Counted from the stretch's first letter, positions 25,928-38,032 are shown. The stretch: DNA of 64,000 nucleotides from Aldrovandia affinis (GCA_029706075.1 JAINUG010000039.1:4964001-5028000), one strand, 5' to 3'. A program made the numbers and translations. Notes: generated from the letters alone by a model not told the origin.

Positions 25928-25986
25928 CTTGTATGTCATCTTTTGTTCATCTTTATCAAGGGTATGAATAGAAATGGAGTCTACTG
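24551..25986 (-). mobile_element. Defective Tc1-like transposon, near full length
   Basis: The ends are inverted repeats of about 50 bp. The left end contains ATTCATACCCTTGATAAAGA then TGAACAAAAGA, and the right end reads TCTTTTGTTCATCTTTATCA then AGGGTATGAATAGAAATGGA. The right end stops at CTACTG|TA. The minus strand carries scattered transposase pieces: IIRKFKATATVGNLPGRG (HTH/GRPR region, within 25175-25408) and LNSIEHLWIELKKAVHKRQP (within 24798-24998, third catalytic region). They are separated by stops and frameshifts, and part of the middle is missing, so no transposase can be made. Two (TA)n tracts sit near the right end. Confidence 0.9.
25814..25926. repeat. (TA)n microsatellite, two tracts
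   Basis: Two runs of TA, about 50 bp and about 35 bp, are separated by a short non-repetitive gap, all inside the defective Tc1 copy that surrounds them. Confidence 0.93.
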
Positions 25987-27117
25987 TAGTATTGTTGGTT
26001 TTTTGAGAATTGCCATGGTAAGCAGTCTCTACGATGTGGCATTTCTCCAAATAATGAATGAAAGAGTTGACTCATTTTAATGAGCCTGATGAATAACTAG
26101 GTACTTGCTACAGGGCATCCTTGGGAGAAAATGAAAAAGAACCTTGACAGCACAGATTATTTCACACACTCTGCCTCCCCAGGCTCCATTTCATGTTTAT
26201 ATCTACAATACCTTCTTTGATTTGAGTTGAGTCTCTTGTACACCGCTCCTGTGATTTAGCCTTCGCTGCCTCACACAGAAGTCCACATTCAGTGTTTCTG
26301 GATTTGTTTGCATGATGACCAAGTGCTGTTTACATCTTTTTCTCCGTTTTTGTTACGATTGAAATGTTGGCGTCATTATGCTAGAATAGTCCTATCAGAG
26401 TTTTTCAAAGGGATGGACTCACAATATTATCCCAAAACTTGTCTGCTGTTACAAATCATACAAGACATTCTGAGATGCGATCGTTTTTCAGGATTGACCT
26501 ATTAATGAATTGCATATCTTTCATTTTTCGGTTTTGGAAATAACCCGCATGTGATTTCAAGCTTTGAGTAATGTTGCCTTTTGTGAAGAGTATTTGCATG
26601 GAACTGCTGGAGAGGGGATGTGCATGTCAGAGGAAGGGCTTGTGAATTTTGGTAACTTATCCAAAACATCTGCTGTTTGAATTCAGTAGGTTCAGCCTCT
26701 GAATTCATATAATTATCACACACATGATTGAGTCTTATGCGTTCTGTGTCCCAACTCCTTGACTCAATCATAATGAGATATATATATTCAATATAATTCC
26801 TACAAATGAATTATGAAGTTCTGATTTTAATATGCATCTAAAAAACAATTTCTATGTATGAAGTCAGTTTCTTGTATAAGTAATGGTACACTATGTTACC
26901 TTGTTTTGTTCGTACTGTATAATTTCTGTGATCATGTTCATTTGCTACTATCCACCAGACATGATGGAGAGAAGCATTCTAGTCCTTTATTGATATCTCT
27001 CTCTCTCTCTCTCTCGTGGCTAAAAGGATGTATGCTGTTTGAAAAGCTGTTTGAGAAGCTTGTTTTGAACATTGATGGAATGGAATGCTAATTGATTGAT
27101 ATTGTCTCCCTTTGCAG

Positions 27118-27182
27118 TGGTGCTGCTGGATACCACCACAGTGCTGGGGGAGCTTGGCTGGAAGACGTATCCAATGAATGGG
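27118..27182 (+). CDS. epha6: EPHA6 exon 2: N terminus of the ephrin-binding domain
   Basis: This exon is 65 bp, the usual length of the second exon of Eph receptor genes. With the single base from exon 1 it encodes residues 27-48, VVLLDTTTVLGELGWKTYPM then NG. The LLD(T/S)...LGW pattern opens the Eph ligand-binding domain, and the particular string D-T-T-T-V-L-G-E-L-G-W-K-T-Y-P is the EPHA6 version as I remember it (other EphA members have different residues after LLD). The acceptor is TTTGCAG and the donor is GGG|gtaagt. The exon ends on a codon boundary, matching the TGG start of exon 3. It lacks any reading frame long enough to stand out and was found by homology and splice phase. Confidence 0.92.
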
Positions 27183-27382
27183 GTAAGTTCACATGCCCTG
27201 GCCTATCTGACTGATCCCTTGTCTAAAGAAGCAGTTGGTTCCTGCGTTGTGCACTGAATGATGTGAGGTCAATGGCACTCATGTGGAGGATATGCTACTA
27301 AGCTCTTATTCGCAGTCAACACCCCTCCCCCTCATGTGTACACATCAATTTGTGTGAGTAATAATGAAATATATATATATAT

Positions 27383-27523
27383 ATGCCATTTAGCAGACAC
27401 TTTGATCCAAAGCGACTTAGTCCTGAATGCATACATTTTTCATTTTTCATTTTGCATGGGAATTGAACCCACAACCTAAGCATTGTCAACACCATGCTCT
27501 ACCTACTGAGCCACACAGAACCA
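27383..27523 (-). repeat. tRNA-headed SINE with UnaL2/L2-type tail, copy 5
   Basis: Minus-strand copy about 200 bp into intron 2. The tail appears as CATTTAGCAGACACTTTGAT then CCAAAGCGACTTAG, the B box as GAATTGAACCCACAACC and the A box as TCTACCTACTGAGCCAC. The link between tail and head is degraded into repeated TTTTTCAT units. Confidence 0.85.
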
Positions 27524-27754
27524 AATACATTATTATATCTATTTTTTAGTTTAGTTATTTGTTTATTTATTAATTTATTTACATTAAAACCTCTCATTTC
27601 TCCCTCAGCCAGTTCTCCCATGTCGGTTCATTATTTTTAAGCTAATTTGAAGTAATGGCATTTTTTGCTGTTCTGGCTAAATTCAGTAACTCTGGGAGAA
27701 GGGCAGGGAGCTTTAATGCAATGGTCTGAAAAATTATCGGTAAAAAGAAAGAGG

Positions 27755-27950
27755 GATATGACCTCCCTGACCTGTTGGAATGTTGGCTGTCTTTTTGGGG
27801 ATATGACCTTTCTGACCTTTTGGGACCGCTTTCTGTCTGTTTGAGGGGTACCACCTCCCTGATCTCTTGGACATTTTGTTGTCTGTTTGGACGATATGAC
27901 CTCTCCGACCTCTTGGACCATTCACTGTCTGTTTGGCAGATATGACAGTG
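27755..27950. repeat. 46-bp minisatellite
   Basis: Four diverged units of 45-47 bp start at 27755, 27800, 27847 and 27893, with a degenerate fifth from 27939. Shared phrases are GATATGACCT(C/T)(C/T)CTGACCT and CTGTCTGTTTGG. The array lies 570 bp downstream of exon 2. Confidence 0.85.
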
Positions 27951-29706
27951 AACAGAGGTCTCTCACCATTGGCTGCCTTTTTTGGTGGATATGACCTGGG
28001 AACTATAACGAGAGCGGATGAACTTATATGGCACGTATGCAGCCATTCACTCTTGCAGTATGCTGGTATCCCTAGAAATACAATGTCAATATCGTATGTG
28101 AACTCTCAGATGTATTCATAATGGCAATCCACTGATGTGTCCATAATATGCAGTGCACGTCAGGCACACATTGTATGCTCAACACATTTTCACAAATAAT
28201 TTTCTAAGAATCCACATGCATCCAGTCTGCATGTTTGCCAGGTTGGCCTGTATAACATTTTTATTAAATTTTCTTATATTTGTATTATTTTCCATCTTTT
28301 TTGAATCTATTTTTTATATTTATTGCCATTATCCTCCAGACAAACACATTTAATCAACATTTGTCCTAAACTATGACTCTCAATTGAATGCAAGGGTTAC
28401 TTTTTTCTTCACGAACAAGAGATGGCAAGCTATTTTTGTGATATTTGATGCTGAACCCACCCAACTCTGTCTCTCAATTAAATTGGAGTGTCTCTCCATT
28501 TCACAGGTGCCCAAAGCTTTCCTGTGAGGTTTTTTTGAACTATACACTTTCTATTCGATTCATAGCCTTCAAACCCTAATTTCTGTTGTTCTGAGTTCAA
28601 TTTAAATTCAAGAGAAATGATGCCAGTGTTTTCAGTGTTGCCACTGAAAATCAACATTAATTTTCAGCACCTTGTCAATGAATGACAGTTTGCAGATTTA
28701 GACAGTGATGTAAATACTGTAATTGTGGTTTCCCATAAAATTGTCCTATCCTCCCTGCTGTCTCACATTCCCCAGAACCCCTGTAAGAGTCCCCAGTGAG
28801 CTGGCTGGCTAACTTGCCCGCAGGGTATTTCTGGCCTGTTATTTTACCTCACGTCAGGCTCAAACGCACTCCAATCTAACCTTATATATGTGAGGTCTTC
28901 ATCAGTCTGTTTCGAGTTTTGTCAAATAAATATTTCTTGACGTGTAACAATGAAGAATTTAATCCCGGCGACATTAATCTTACCCAGCGGTCTGCCCCTG
29001 TCCGTAGATTTCCCTTATCTCTGAAAGGCTGGCTCAAATCTGTTTCTGCTGTACTTCTCCAGCAGTGTTTCGCCTTTTTTTCTTCTCTCGCAGTGTCAAA
29101 AGAGAGACTATTACATCATGTAGGTCAGGTTGACAGGAGGCAGAGAGGAAAGGGCTGGCTGCAGCTCAGGCCCTGTGATTAAGCTGTCAAGATGTGTCCC
29201 CGCCTGCCCAGGAAACCAGATTGTCCATGAATATTTAATGCAAAAAAAGGTGAAGAGGGGCAGGGAGAAGGAGCCGGGTGGCTGGGAAGGTAATCTAGCC
29301 CAAATTCAATGCAGTTAGCTCGGGATAGCTCGTGGTTAGCTTGCTGCGCCGTGACTCTGCCAGACTTGACGCGATTAGAGGCCTGACCGCTCTCGCCGTA
29401 AGCTCGGACGTGCTGTCGGAGAGTTAGCCTGCGCGCCGAAAGGTAAATTCCAATTATTTTTACTGTAATGTCCACAGTTTTTAAAGAAAACACAACCATC
29501 TGTGAGTTTTCTGTCTGTGAATATGCTTTAAGCTCTCTCTCTGCTCTGGCTATCTTCAGAGGAAGGTTGGGGTTAGTGTGAAATGCTAGTCTGAGTGCTA
29601 GAATAGTCCTATCAGTAAGTGCAATATGCTGTGTAACAATGCATGCCATTTAACACATGCCATTTAATTGTGAATAAACATATCATTGTCTGTGCAGTTC
29701 AGGTAT

Positions 29707-30166
29707 CACACATTTACCACTTTATTAGGTACACCTTTCTAGTACTGGGTAGGACTCCCCTTTGCCCCCAGAACTGTCGCCTTCCTGTCAGCTTGAACCA
29801 GTCTGGCCATTCTCCTCTGACCTCTGTCATTAACAAGGCATTTTCACCCACAGAACTGCCACTCACTGGATGTTTTTTGTTTTTCGCACTATTCTCTGTA
29901 AACTCTAGAGACTGTTGTGTGTGGAAATCCCATGAAATCAGCAGTTTCTGAGATACTCACACCACCCCGTCTGGCGCCAACAATCATTCCATGGTCAAAG
30001 TCACTTAGATCACATTTCTTCCCCATTCTGGTCTGCACAACAGCTGAACCTCTTGGCCATGTCTGCATGCTTTTATGCATTGAGTTGCTGCCACATGATC
30101 GGCTGATTAGGTAATTGCATTAACGAGCAGGTGTACAGGAGTATATAATAAAGTGGCCACTGACTG
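29707..30166 (-). mobile_element. Tc1-like deletion derivative B (N-terminal part of transposase only)
   Basis: The right end reads AAAGTGGCCACTGACTG|TA, and the left end has the complementary TTACCACTTTATTAGGTACA (imperfect). On the minus strand, 29889-30080 encodes MGKKCDLSDFDHGMIVGARR then GGVSISETADFMGFPHTTVS and RVYRE, the first helix-turn-helix of a Tc1-family transposase. The catalytic DDE domain is absent. The element is about 460 bp, non-autonomous, and belongs to a different family from derivative A, whose terminal repeats are unrelated. Confidence 0.88.
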
Positions 30167-30683
30167 TATATGGGTATTTTCTATCTTTATAGACTGCGGC
30201 TTAGGCATAAAGATAAAGAAAAATTGGGAGTGGACAAAAAGCTCCAAATGACTGCTGGTAGTTTTTAGCAGCTTTTGTGTTTTAAATGGGGCCTTGCTTT
30301 ACTTTATAATGTAGCATTTTATCCACTTGTGCAAACCCAGCATGGCTAAATAATCATGATCAGCAAGAACGAGGTGAAGCTGGGAGGTAGTTAATCTTTC
30401 TCTGAGGGAATGTTTTGGATGATCATCAAGTCTACCTGGGAATATCTTTAATTAAAGTTAAAATTAGACAAGGCTCTACGTGAGGCTGCTTTTATCAATT
30501 CATTCATTTTGAATCCGCTCCGTCATCGTTGTAAAGCATTTTTAAAATTGACATGTTAGCACCTTCAACCCACTAGGGGCAAATTGATCTACTGTTGTAG
30601 TGTAACATAAGCATTCAAATGAAGAGATTCAGGAGGCAACTGATTTTCAGTATTCTAATGCCAGATAGTCTTGTTTAACACAA

Positions 30684-30728
30684 ACTGCCTGCCTGCCTGA
30701 CTGACTGACTGCCTGCCTGCCTGACTGA
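30684..30728. repeat. (CTGC/CTGA)n microsatellite
   Basis: Alternating blocks of CTGC and CTGA tetranucleotides over 45 bp. Confidence 0.93.
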
Positions 30729-31545
30729 CAAATACAATACAAAATCAAGAAATGAAAAAATAAAATAAAGCAAACATTATTATTCATGCCAAGGTCATGA
30801 ACTGAAATCAAATGATAATTCCAAATTAACACGACAACAATTAACGTTTAACCTGTTAATACAATTTTTTTTGACAGAGTTCCTGAAGACAATGTTTTTT
30901 CAGGACACCATTTCAGAACATTTCCCTTTGTATTTTTTGCAGTGCATTGTCATTTTGCCATGGAAATTGTCCTTGGCATCATAAGGAAAGTGTCAGCTTG
31001 AAACGTTTCCTCAGGTATCAGCATCAAAGCATGACCAAAGCAGAACTTTGCATATTCAAAATGGAAAGCAATAGAAAGAAAATAATCTAGCCTTTTGTAG
31101 AAGGAAACAAAGCTTGATCTAGCATCTGTATGCACACTCAATAAGCTTTTCTAAGCAACGGCAGCTACTATATTGAAATATGCATGAGCTGTTTCCAAGA
31201 GTGAGGAGAGGCAGCTATTTATTTATTTAATTGCATAAAATGGCTCGAAGGTATCACACACAGTACTGTCTGTGCTCCCAAAACTGCCGCTTTATGTTTA
31301 ACAGGGGCAGATTAAACTCAAATGAGGACACAGCAAATATGATGCTTGTACATTGTCTTGAAGCTGGGCAAACAGGCTGCGTTTATGGCATGATGTCCTT
31401 CAATATATCATTCTGGGGTTGTCCCTCTTGTGCCCTTTGTGCAAATGTATCTCAGCAGTAAAAGCAAAAGGCCCAGGGTGATCATTTCCAATGGGGGGTT
31501 TAAGGTTGGGAGGGGGGCATCTGGGATTTGCATTCTGCTTTATGT

Positions 31546-31752
31546 TACAGGGATTTAACAGACACGCTCTTATCCAAGTGACCTGCACAGTTGACATTTA
31601 TTTACATGCAATCCATTTATATGTGTGGACATTGGAAACTGGTAAAGTACCTTGCTCTAGAGTATAACAGCAGTATCCCACCTGGGAATGGAACAAATGG
31701 AACATGCAACCTCTGAGTTACAAGCCCAGTTCCCTAACCATTATACTAGAGT
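31546..31752 (-). repeat. tRNA-type SINE, CCTTGAGCAAGGTACTT family, copy 1
   Basis: On the minus strand it shows a tRNA-like head (GGTTAGGGAACTGGGCTTGT), a central block related to GAGCAAGGTACTT and an L2-type 3' tail (appearing on + as TTTAACAGACACGCTCTTAT then CCAAGTGACC). The copies at 43867-44075 and 53930-54135 share the same order of blocks. Confidence 0.7.
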
Positions 31753-32957
31753 GGTAGTTTCAAGGAGTGCATTGGTGCTAGGGATGGGGTCAGGGTATTG
31801 GAGAGAAGCCTTCTCCCCTGTTTGGGGCAGTGGGAGCCTCACATGCTTAGAGTACACTGGCAAAGACATTTTAATTAACAGTTTTATTCATTACAAGCAG
31901 ATAATGAGCTTAGATTCCAATATTAGGCTTTTTTGTTGTTGTTGCAGCGTGCACAACCCCAATTATGTGTACTGAACAGAGATTAAAATCCCCTGCAATA
32001 ACTTTTTTGTGTGTCCTGCACATTTACTGAACATTTGGACTGAGACTAAGTTTGTCTGCCCAGCTCCTTACAATATTTTGTTACATAGCATGCAACACAC
32101 CTTGAATGTTACGTGCCAGTCGTTTAATGGAATAGCACCTGCAGTGTTTCCTGTTAGAATGCTTGGCGATGCTCCTCGATATGATGTTCCTATCTACTTG
32201 CACGCTGCTGTCATGATCTTGTTTTATTAATTAGAATTCGTTAAGCTATTTTCTGTACTTCTGTTTGGTGCATTACCATTACAATTTAATACATTTCTGT
32301 TCTGCACAGTTCAATACCTTTCCTACCTTTTTTAAAAATCTGTTGGGTGCTTTAGATGCAGCAGTTTGTACCTTATCAGTAGCAGAATGTGTGAATTATA
32401 ACATAATTATGGTATGCTGCATTTGCACTTTTGTAAATTGTAGTTTGTATTTCAATGGCATTTGTATTCTGCACATCCCGGGCTTTGCTCTTTCAGGTTC
32501 TCTGGATAAGTATATCGACCAAACTAAATCATCATTTAGTAATATGCAACATCCGTCACCCTTATTTATTTGTATTTATGAGGTAAAGAGGGACCACTGC
32601 TAATCTTATTTGGACATTTTCATGTGCATTCAGATGACATGTCTGGAATTGTATTCATTAAGATTTTTTCCATCTATTGGATGGGGATATTATGCAGAAT
32701 TTGAATGAGCAAGCGCAATCATATTATAAACAATGTTCTCTATCTCGGTCTAATCTATCATGAAAAAAATAAAAATAAATTGAACATTTTTCATCCAACA
32801 CAAATTTTGTATTTTGATTTTATACATGTAATATTTACATAAGGAAAACAATTATTTTATTCCCATAGTTTGTATATTTCTCTTTTGATGTATTTCATCC
32901 ATTCTTTTTGAAAGAGAATATTGTATTCGCAATCTTGTTATATATCTACAGTATATA

Positions 32958-33499
32958 CAGGCAACTGTCAAAGTAAAGGAAACACCAACATAAATTGTCT
33001 TAATAGGGCGTTGGGCCAGCATAAGCTGCCAGAACATCTTCAATGCACCTTGGCATAGATTCTACAACTGTCTAGAACTCTATTGGAGGGATGCAACACA
33101 ATTCTTCCACGAGAAATTCCATCATTTGCTATTTTGTTGACGGTGTTGGAAAATGTTGTCTCAGGTGCTGCTCCAGAATCTCCCAAAAGTGTTCAATTGA
33201 TCTGGTGACTGAGATCATGGCATATGGTTCACATCGTTTTCATGCTCATCAAACCATCCAGTATCCACCTGTGCCCTATGGATGGGGACACCTGGAAGAG
33301 ACCACTCCCATCGGGATAGAAATGCTTCACCATAGGATGAAGGTGAACATTTGAATGGCTTTGTATTTATTGCCGTTTACCTTTCCCTCTAAGGGGTTGA
33401 GTGGACCTAAACCATGCCAGGAAAATGCACCCCACGCCATAACAGAGCCACCAGAACCTTCATTTACTCAAGTGCTTCCTTTATTTTGTCAGTTACCAA
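32958..33499 (-). mobile_element. Tc1-like deletion derivative A, copy 2
   Basis: Same family and layout as 12757-13304. The left end is CAGGCAACTGTCAAAGTAAA after TA. The right end is CTTTATTTTGTCAGTTACC, with the last two bases mutated. Minus-strand coding traces of the transposase C-terminal half are more decayed (for example a gap in the DNAP region). The junction AACCTTCATTTACTCAAGTG next to the right terminal repeat is shared with copy 1, so both descend from one already-deleted source. Confidence 0.9.
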
Positions 33500-35128
33500 T
33501 ATATGTAAAATAATGTATTATTAATAGTAGCAGTAATAGTACATTTTATTTCTCCCGCAGTGTGATACAGATAACCAAGTTGCAAATCTTCAAGATAAAG
33601 ATATAAAAGTGAATGCCCATCAATGTTTGCAACAGACTCAGAAATGCCCTATATATTTAACTAAATCTGCTGCTTTCTATCACCACCCCCCTCCATTGTA
33701 CCCATTGTTCCCATTGTCCCTCGCTCCGCTGTAATGAGCCGTGTGTCAGAGCACCCTGGGCCCTGGGTCAGGGCTCTGTCCACACTGAGACCGATGGAAT
33801 GAGGCGCCCTAATTGAACTGTATCTCCATGGCTCTGGAGCAGGATGCATGTGCAGTGCAGCGCATTAGCGGGCCTGGGAGGCGGGACACCCTGTTGAGAG
33901 GAGGAGTAATGGAGCAGTGTTGCCAGGAGGAGGACGAGGTAATGAGGGGCCTGGAACGCAGCGGAAGAGCCACCCAAGGTCACGCTGCTTACATCCATCC
34001 TTGGCATATTTTGGTTTAGATCGTGGAAAACAAGAATATCATTTGTGGGTGTGCGGTTAGCTCTGATTATGCTTTAATGCTTTTTGAGCTTGATGCAGTG
34101 TTTTATTTAGGAATCTCTTCCATGTTTGTAATGAACTTACCGTATAACTGCCCCCTAACAACAATTTCCTTACAAATACATATTTATGACAAGTTTGTTG
34201 ATTCTGTAATTAGACAGATTAATTGTAATTACATTTAACCTTGCGGTTACACCCAGCCCCAGTCCGTAACAAAACCAAAAACTAACCCTAACCCTTTACG
34301 TAGTTACACAAGTTGTGCAATTATGTGCCGTTGAATCACAGGTTCACTAATCTGTAATGGGTTCACTTTATTCTGCTGATATAATATGAACTGGGGTCAT
34401 ATCATTGATAATTGATGGCATGTATTTAGTAGCTGATGTGATAGTTGATACGCATTTCAATTGGTGTTTGTGAAATGTCAAAACAAAGTGATAAATAGAA
34501 CCATACATTTAATCCGCAGGAAGTAGTGTCAGAGCTCAGTTTCTTTTGCACTGTATTCATACTAATGGGGGAAAACACACCTCAGAATACCTGCACACAT
34601 GCTCTTCCCCAAACACTCTTATTTTCACTTTGAAAAGTTGACCTTTGAGAGGCTTACGCGTGTCCCTGCAACTTCCCTGGCAGTTTATCCCCGGCAAGTG
34701 AAGTGATTTATGCACTCCACAAAAATGTCCAAATGTACCTTTTTATCTGGACAAAAGATGCACTACACTCACACCCAGTGCCTGTGTGGGAGTGAGGAGG
34801 TGGGGCAAAGTGGAATATCTCAGTTTGTATTCTAAAGCAGCTGTCGTGATGAGGCTGGGCGGCCGGGATCACATAATCGCATGCAGAGGCAGCTCTCTGT
34901 TGCTTTCGCAGTGCCACTCCTGTCCCTGATCCTTTGTCCAGACTACCCACTGCCCACGATTCTTATCACACATTTGCACCGAATTGCCAATTATCACAGA
35001 TGGACACTAAAATGCCGTCATTACTCATTGACACAGCGAGGGTCATTGCTATGTGGAAGCCTGGAAATGAAATGGTCCATTATTAGGATCCTCTTGTCAG
35101 AGTGATGCACATGTGAAGACGATAACAG

Positions 35129-35550
35129 TTGCTATCCTGCTGGTGCAGCACGCCCTGGGCTGGCTGTCGTCTTGGGGTAACTGCACGTGCTAATATGCAG
35201 GAACACACCCCAGGCTTGCTGCACATATTAGATAATACGCTTTAGGGTAACTGGATTGGACCTATAAGGAAATACACCCCGGGTTTGCTGCACGCATGCT
35301 TATAGAGAAAACACACCTTAGGGCGACTGTGCATATACTAATGGGGGGAAAGAACACCTCAGGTTAGCTGCACACATGCTTATAGAAAAAACACACCTTA
35401 GGGTAACTGTGCATATACTAATGATTGAAAACACACCTCAGGTTAGCTGCACACATGCTTATAGAAAAAACACACCTTAGGGTAACTGTGCATATACTAA
35501 TGATTGAAAACACACCTCAGGCTTGCTGCACACATATTCATAGGAAAAAA
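35129..35550. repeat. 79-bp dimeric minisatellite
   Basis: A 79-bp unit is repeated with almost no change at 35362-35440 and 35441-35519, with partial units after it and older, diverged units back to about 35129. Each unit consists of two related halves: one centred on ACACACCTCAGG(T/C)TAGCTGC and one on ACACACCTTAGGGTAACTGT. The array therefore looks like an old half-unit repeat that later expanded as a dimer. Confidence 0.88.
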
Positions 35551-36537
35551 AAACCAGACATCATCACAAGTGACTGCTTTCAACACTTGAATTAATCAAG
35601 TTGAGTTTTGCTCTGCTCCAGGTTTGAATGCATTTCCCTCGATTCCCACACGCGGATAATGACGAGGAGGCGCGCCGAGATTGATAGGCTCTCCAACAAA
35701 CGCCTCCAAAACAAATGCATCTGCTAAACCCGCCTGACAGAGAGAAATATGTAATGCATTAGACTCTCTATGGTCACAGGCATCGTCTGTGTCTTCATTT
35801 TTCTCTTCTCCCTGTGATGTTGGTATAGATTTTCCTTTGTGTTGGAGATAGATGGGGATCACAGAGTCGAAGATGTTCCTCGCAGCCGAATCATTTGTTC
35901 TGTTTGCCGAAGTTGAAGAAAAAGTACAGATGAGATCTTGTGCGTTTTCGGAGTAACAGATGGTTTATGAAAGACACGAGCGGGAGAGGGGAGAGGCTTC
36001 GTATCTAATATTGCGAAGGCCCTTGCTCCTGCCTCTGCCTGGAGTCAGGTCAGATGGCACCTTCACCATTCATTTCCAGTAATCCCGCATTAACAGAAAC
36101 AGACTGGGGCTAAATCGATTTCATTCAGGACTGTCAGAAGCTGCTGTTTTGGACAGGGGATCCCCTGGGGCGGGATGCTGGGATGGTAGGCAGTCCCAAA
36201 CTGAGACGGGCTTGACTTCACCCAAAGGAAATAAGGGAATGAACTCTGAAGTGGTAGAAACGCAATACCTGTCTGTTCACTGGAGGAATGCATATACGTC
36301 TTGCTGCATGGTGCAGGAATGTCACTCAAGCTGTTGTGCTTCGAAGTTGCGCGGCTGGGAAATGCAGGAGGTCGTACCAGACCCAAAGCATTGACAAATG
36401 ACTTTAATCACTGCAGTCTTTCTGTGCTATTGCCGTTGCCGTGTGTTATAGCGACGTGTCAGTATTCTCTGGATGTTGCAGTGTGATAATTGGACAGATC
36501 AACCGTAGTGAGCTGGTTTGTCTGGCGAACGGCGATG

Positions 36538-36578
36538 GCTACAGTAATGGCTTTCCCACGAAAGGCCATTACTGTAGC
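36538..36578. other. Short near-perfect hairpin
   Basis: GCTACAGTAATGGCTTTC pairs with GAAAGGCCATTACTGTAGC around a tiny loop (CCAC). The stem has 18 base pairs with one bulged G. It could be a small inverted duplication. The loop is too small and the stem too short for an ordinary microRNA precursor. Function unknown. Confidence 0.7.
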
Positions 36579-38032
36579 ACGTGTGCAGTCGGTATTATCG
36601 AACGTCTTCCGTTTGTTCATTCGAACCAAATTTGCCAGACAATCTTTCTTGATGCCAAAATATATTGATGTCCAATATGCTGTCAGACTTTTAAAGATAG
36701 CAGTGGATTGTATTTTATGGAAGAATAGTATTACTATGTAAAATGTCAATTTCATATTTGATAATGATCATTGATTGCTTAATTGTTTTCTAGCAAATAA
36801 TTTACATTGCAGTTGGGCATTACCTGCTGGGATGAGGGAACATGTCACAGACAGAATTCTGGGTCCATAATTATTTTATTTCTTGTCTGCAGTACTGGGT
36901 GATATGTTTTATAATGCTACTGTGAGGTTGTGTTGATGTCATGTGTCCTCAATATGTGCACCCAACATTATTATCAATATGGCATTAGCATTACAGAGTC
37001 ATTTATTTATCTCTGGGATGTCATAGTGCACTCAGCCAGAAATGGCATACACAGCACAGGAAACAAATGTATGTTTTCATCTCTGAAAATGGGAGCACAA
37101 AGCCAGGGAAGGCTTGCACCAATTATTAAGTATGCTAGTTTTTGTTGTTGTTGTTTTAGGAAATGAATTGAATTACATTATTTGTATTCATAATTTGTAA
37201 ACACATAATTCTGGGGAAATATAAAGGCAAAATAATTTCGCTGTGTTCTGACGGCTCTCTGTATACGGCCCGCCATACTCCGGAGTTGATGCCTTGGCAT
37301 CCCTTTGTACGTAAACAGACAGACAGACGTGCCCCACCCTTCCTCTTCACTCCTGTCACACCGAGCGGGATCAGGCAGAGCTGGCTGCTCCTCATCCTGA
37401 TGTTCTGCATTGCCCGTCTCTGTGGTGATAATAGAATATGCAAAACTGCAAACATCCTCTTCACATATCCCACGCAGTTTGACTCTGTAAACAGCCCCTG
37501 TGCTTTTCAAAAGCCCAGATCTGGAAATTGCAAGAGCAAAAAAATAAAATTATTAGTTTCAATGTACAAGCTATGAGAACACTTTGTTTCTCCCAGAAAA
37601 GGAAACAAAGCTGGGCTCAAGAGGGCACGCAGTTAACCTACCAGGCTGTTATAAAGACATCTTATTTGAGTCGTCATTACTGCTTCGCAGTAAAAACTGT
37701 GACATAATACCTCAGTTATAAAATTTGGGATCTTATTTTTTATGAAAGTAAAATGGAAAATAAATAACCGGTTTCTTTCAAGATGAAAAAGTTGTCTGGA
37801 AAATGCAACTGCTGTATACCTCACCTTGTAGTTATGTATGTTGGCATGACATATTGGTGAATATAATTGCTCTGGTTAGCGGTACCATATTTCTGACGGA
37901 TATAACCTGTCATTGATGGTTGACAGATCAATGGTTAGCAGTTAACATTAACATTACAAAGAAACCTCAAAGATCTGATGCAGATTTTTTATTTATTTTT
38001 TATTAAATAATTCATACTCCCTTACATTGCAA

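Larger units (their letters stand above)
8410..27117 (+). other. epha6: EPHA6 intron 1 (18.7 kb)
   Basis: Donor GTAGGC; acceptor preceded by the pyrimidine run in TTGTCTCCCTTTGCAG. Long first introns are usual in Eph receptor genes. The repeats inside are listed separately. Stretches in which I see no gene or clear repeat are 8410-11037, 11235-11760, 11880-12756, 13305-15224, 16629-18410, 18534-19614, 20690-22153 (apart from a CA-rich patch near 21180-21265), 23100-24550 and 25990-27117 (with a short CT run near 26998). The pieces at 11370-11640 and 12170-12520 are GC-richer with short open frames but resemble nothing that I can name. Confidence 0.8.

Noticed and set aside
34255-34305. Second interstitial telomere-like site
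   Set aside because: Only CTAACCCTAACCC, about two units, within a poly-AAAACC context. Too short to call.
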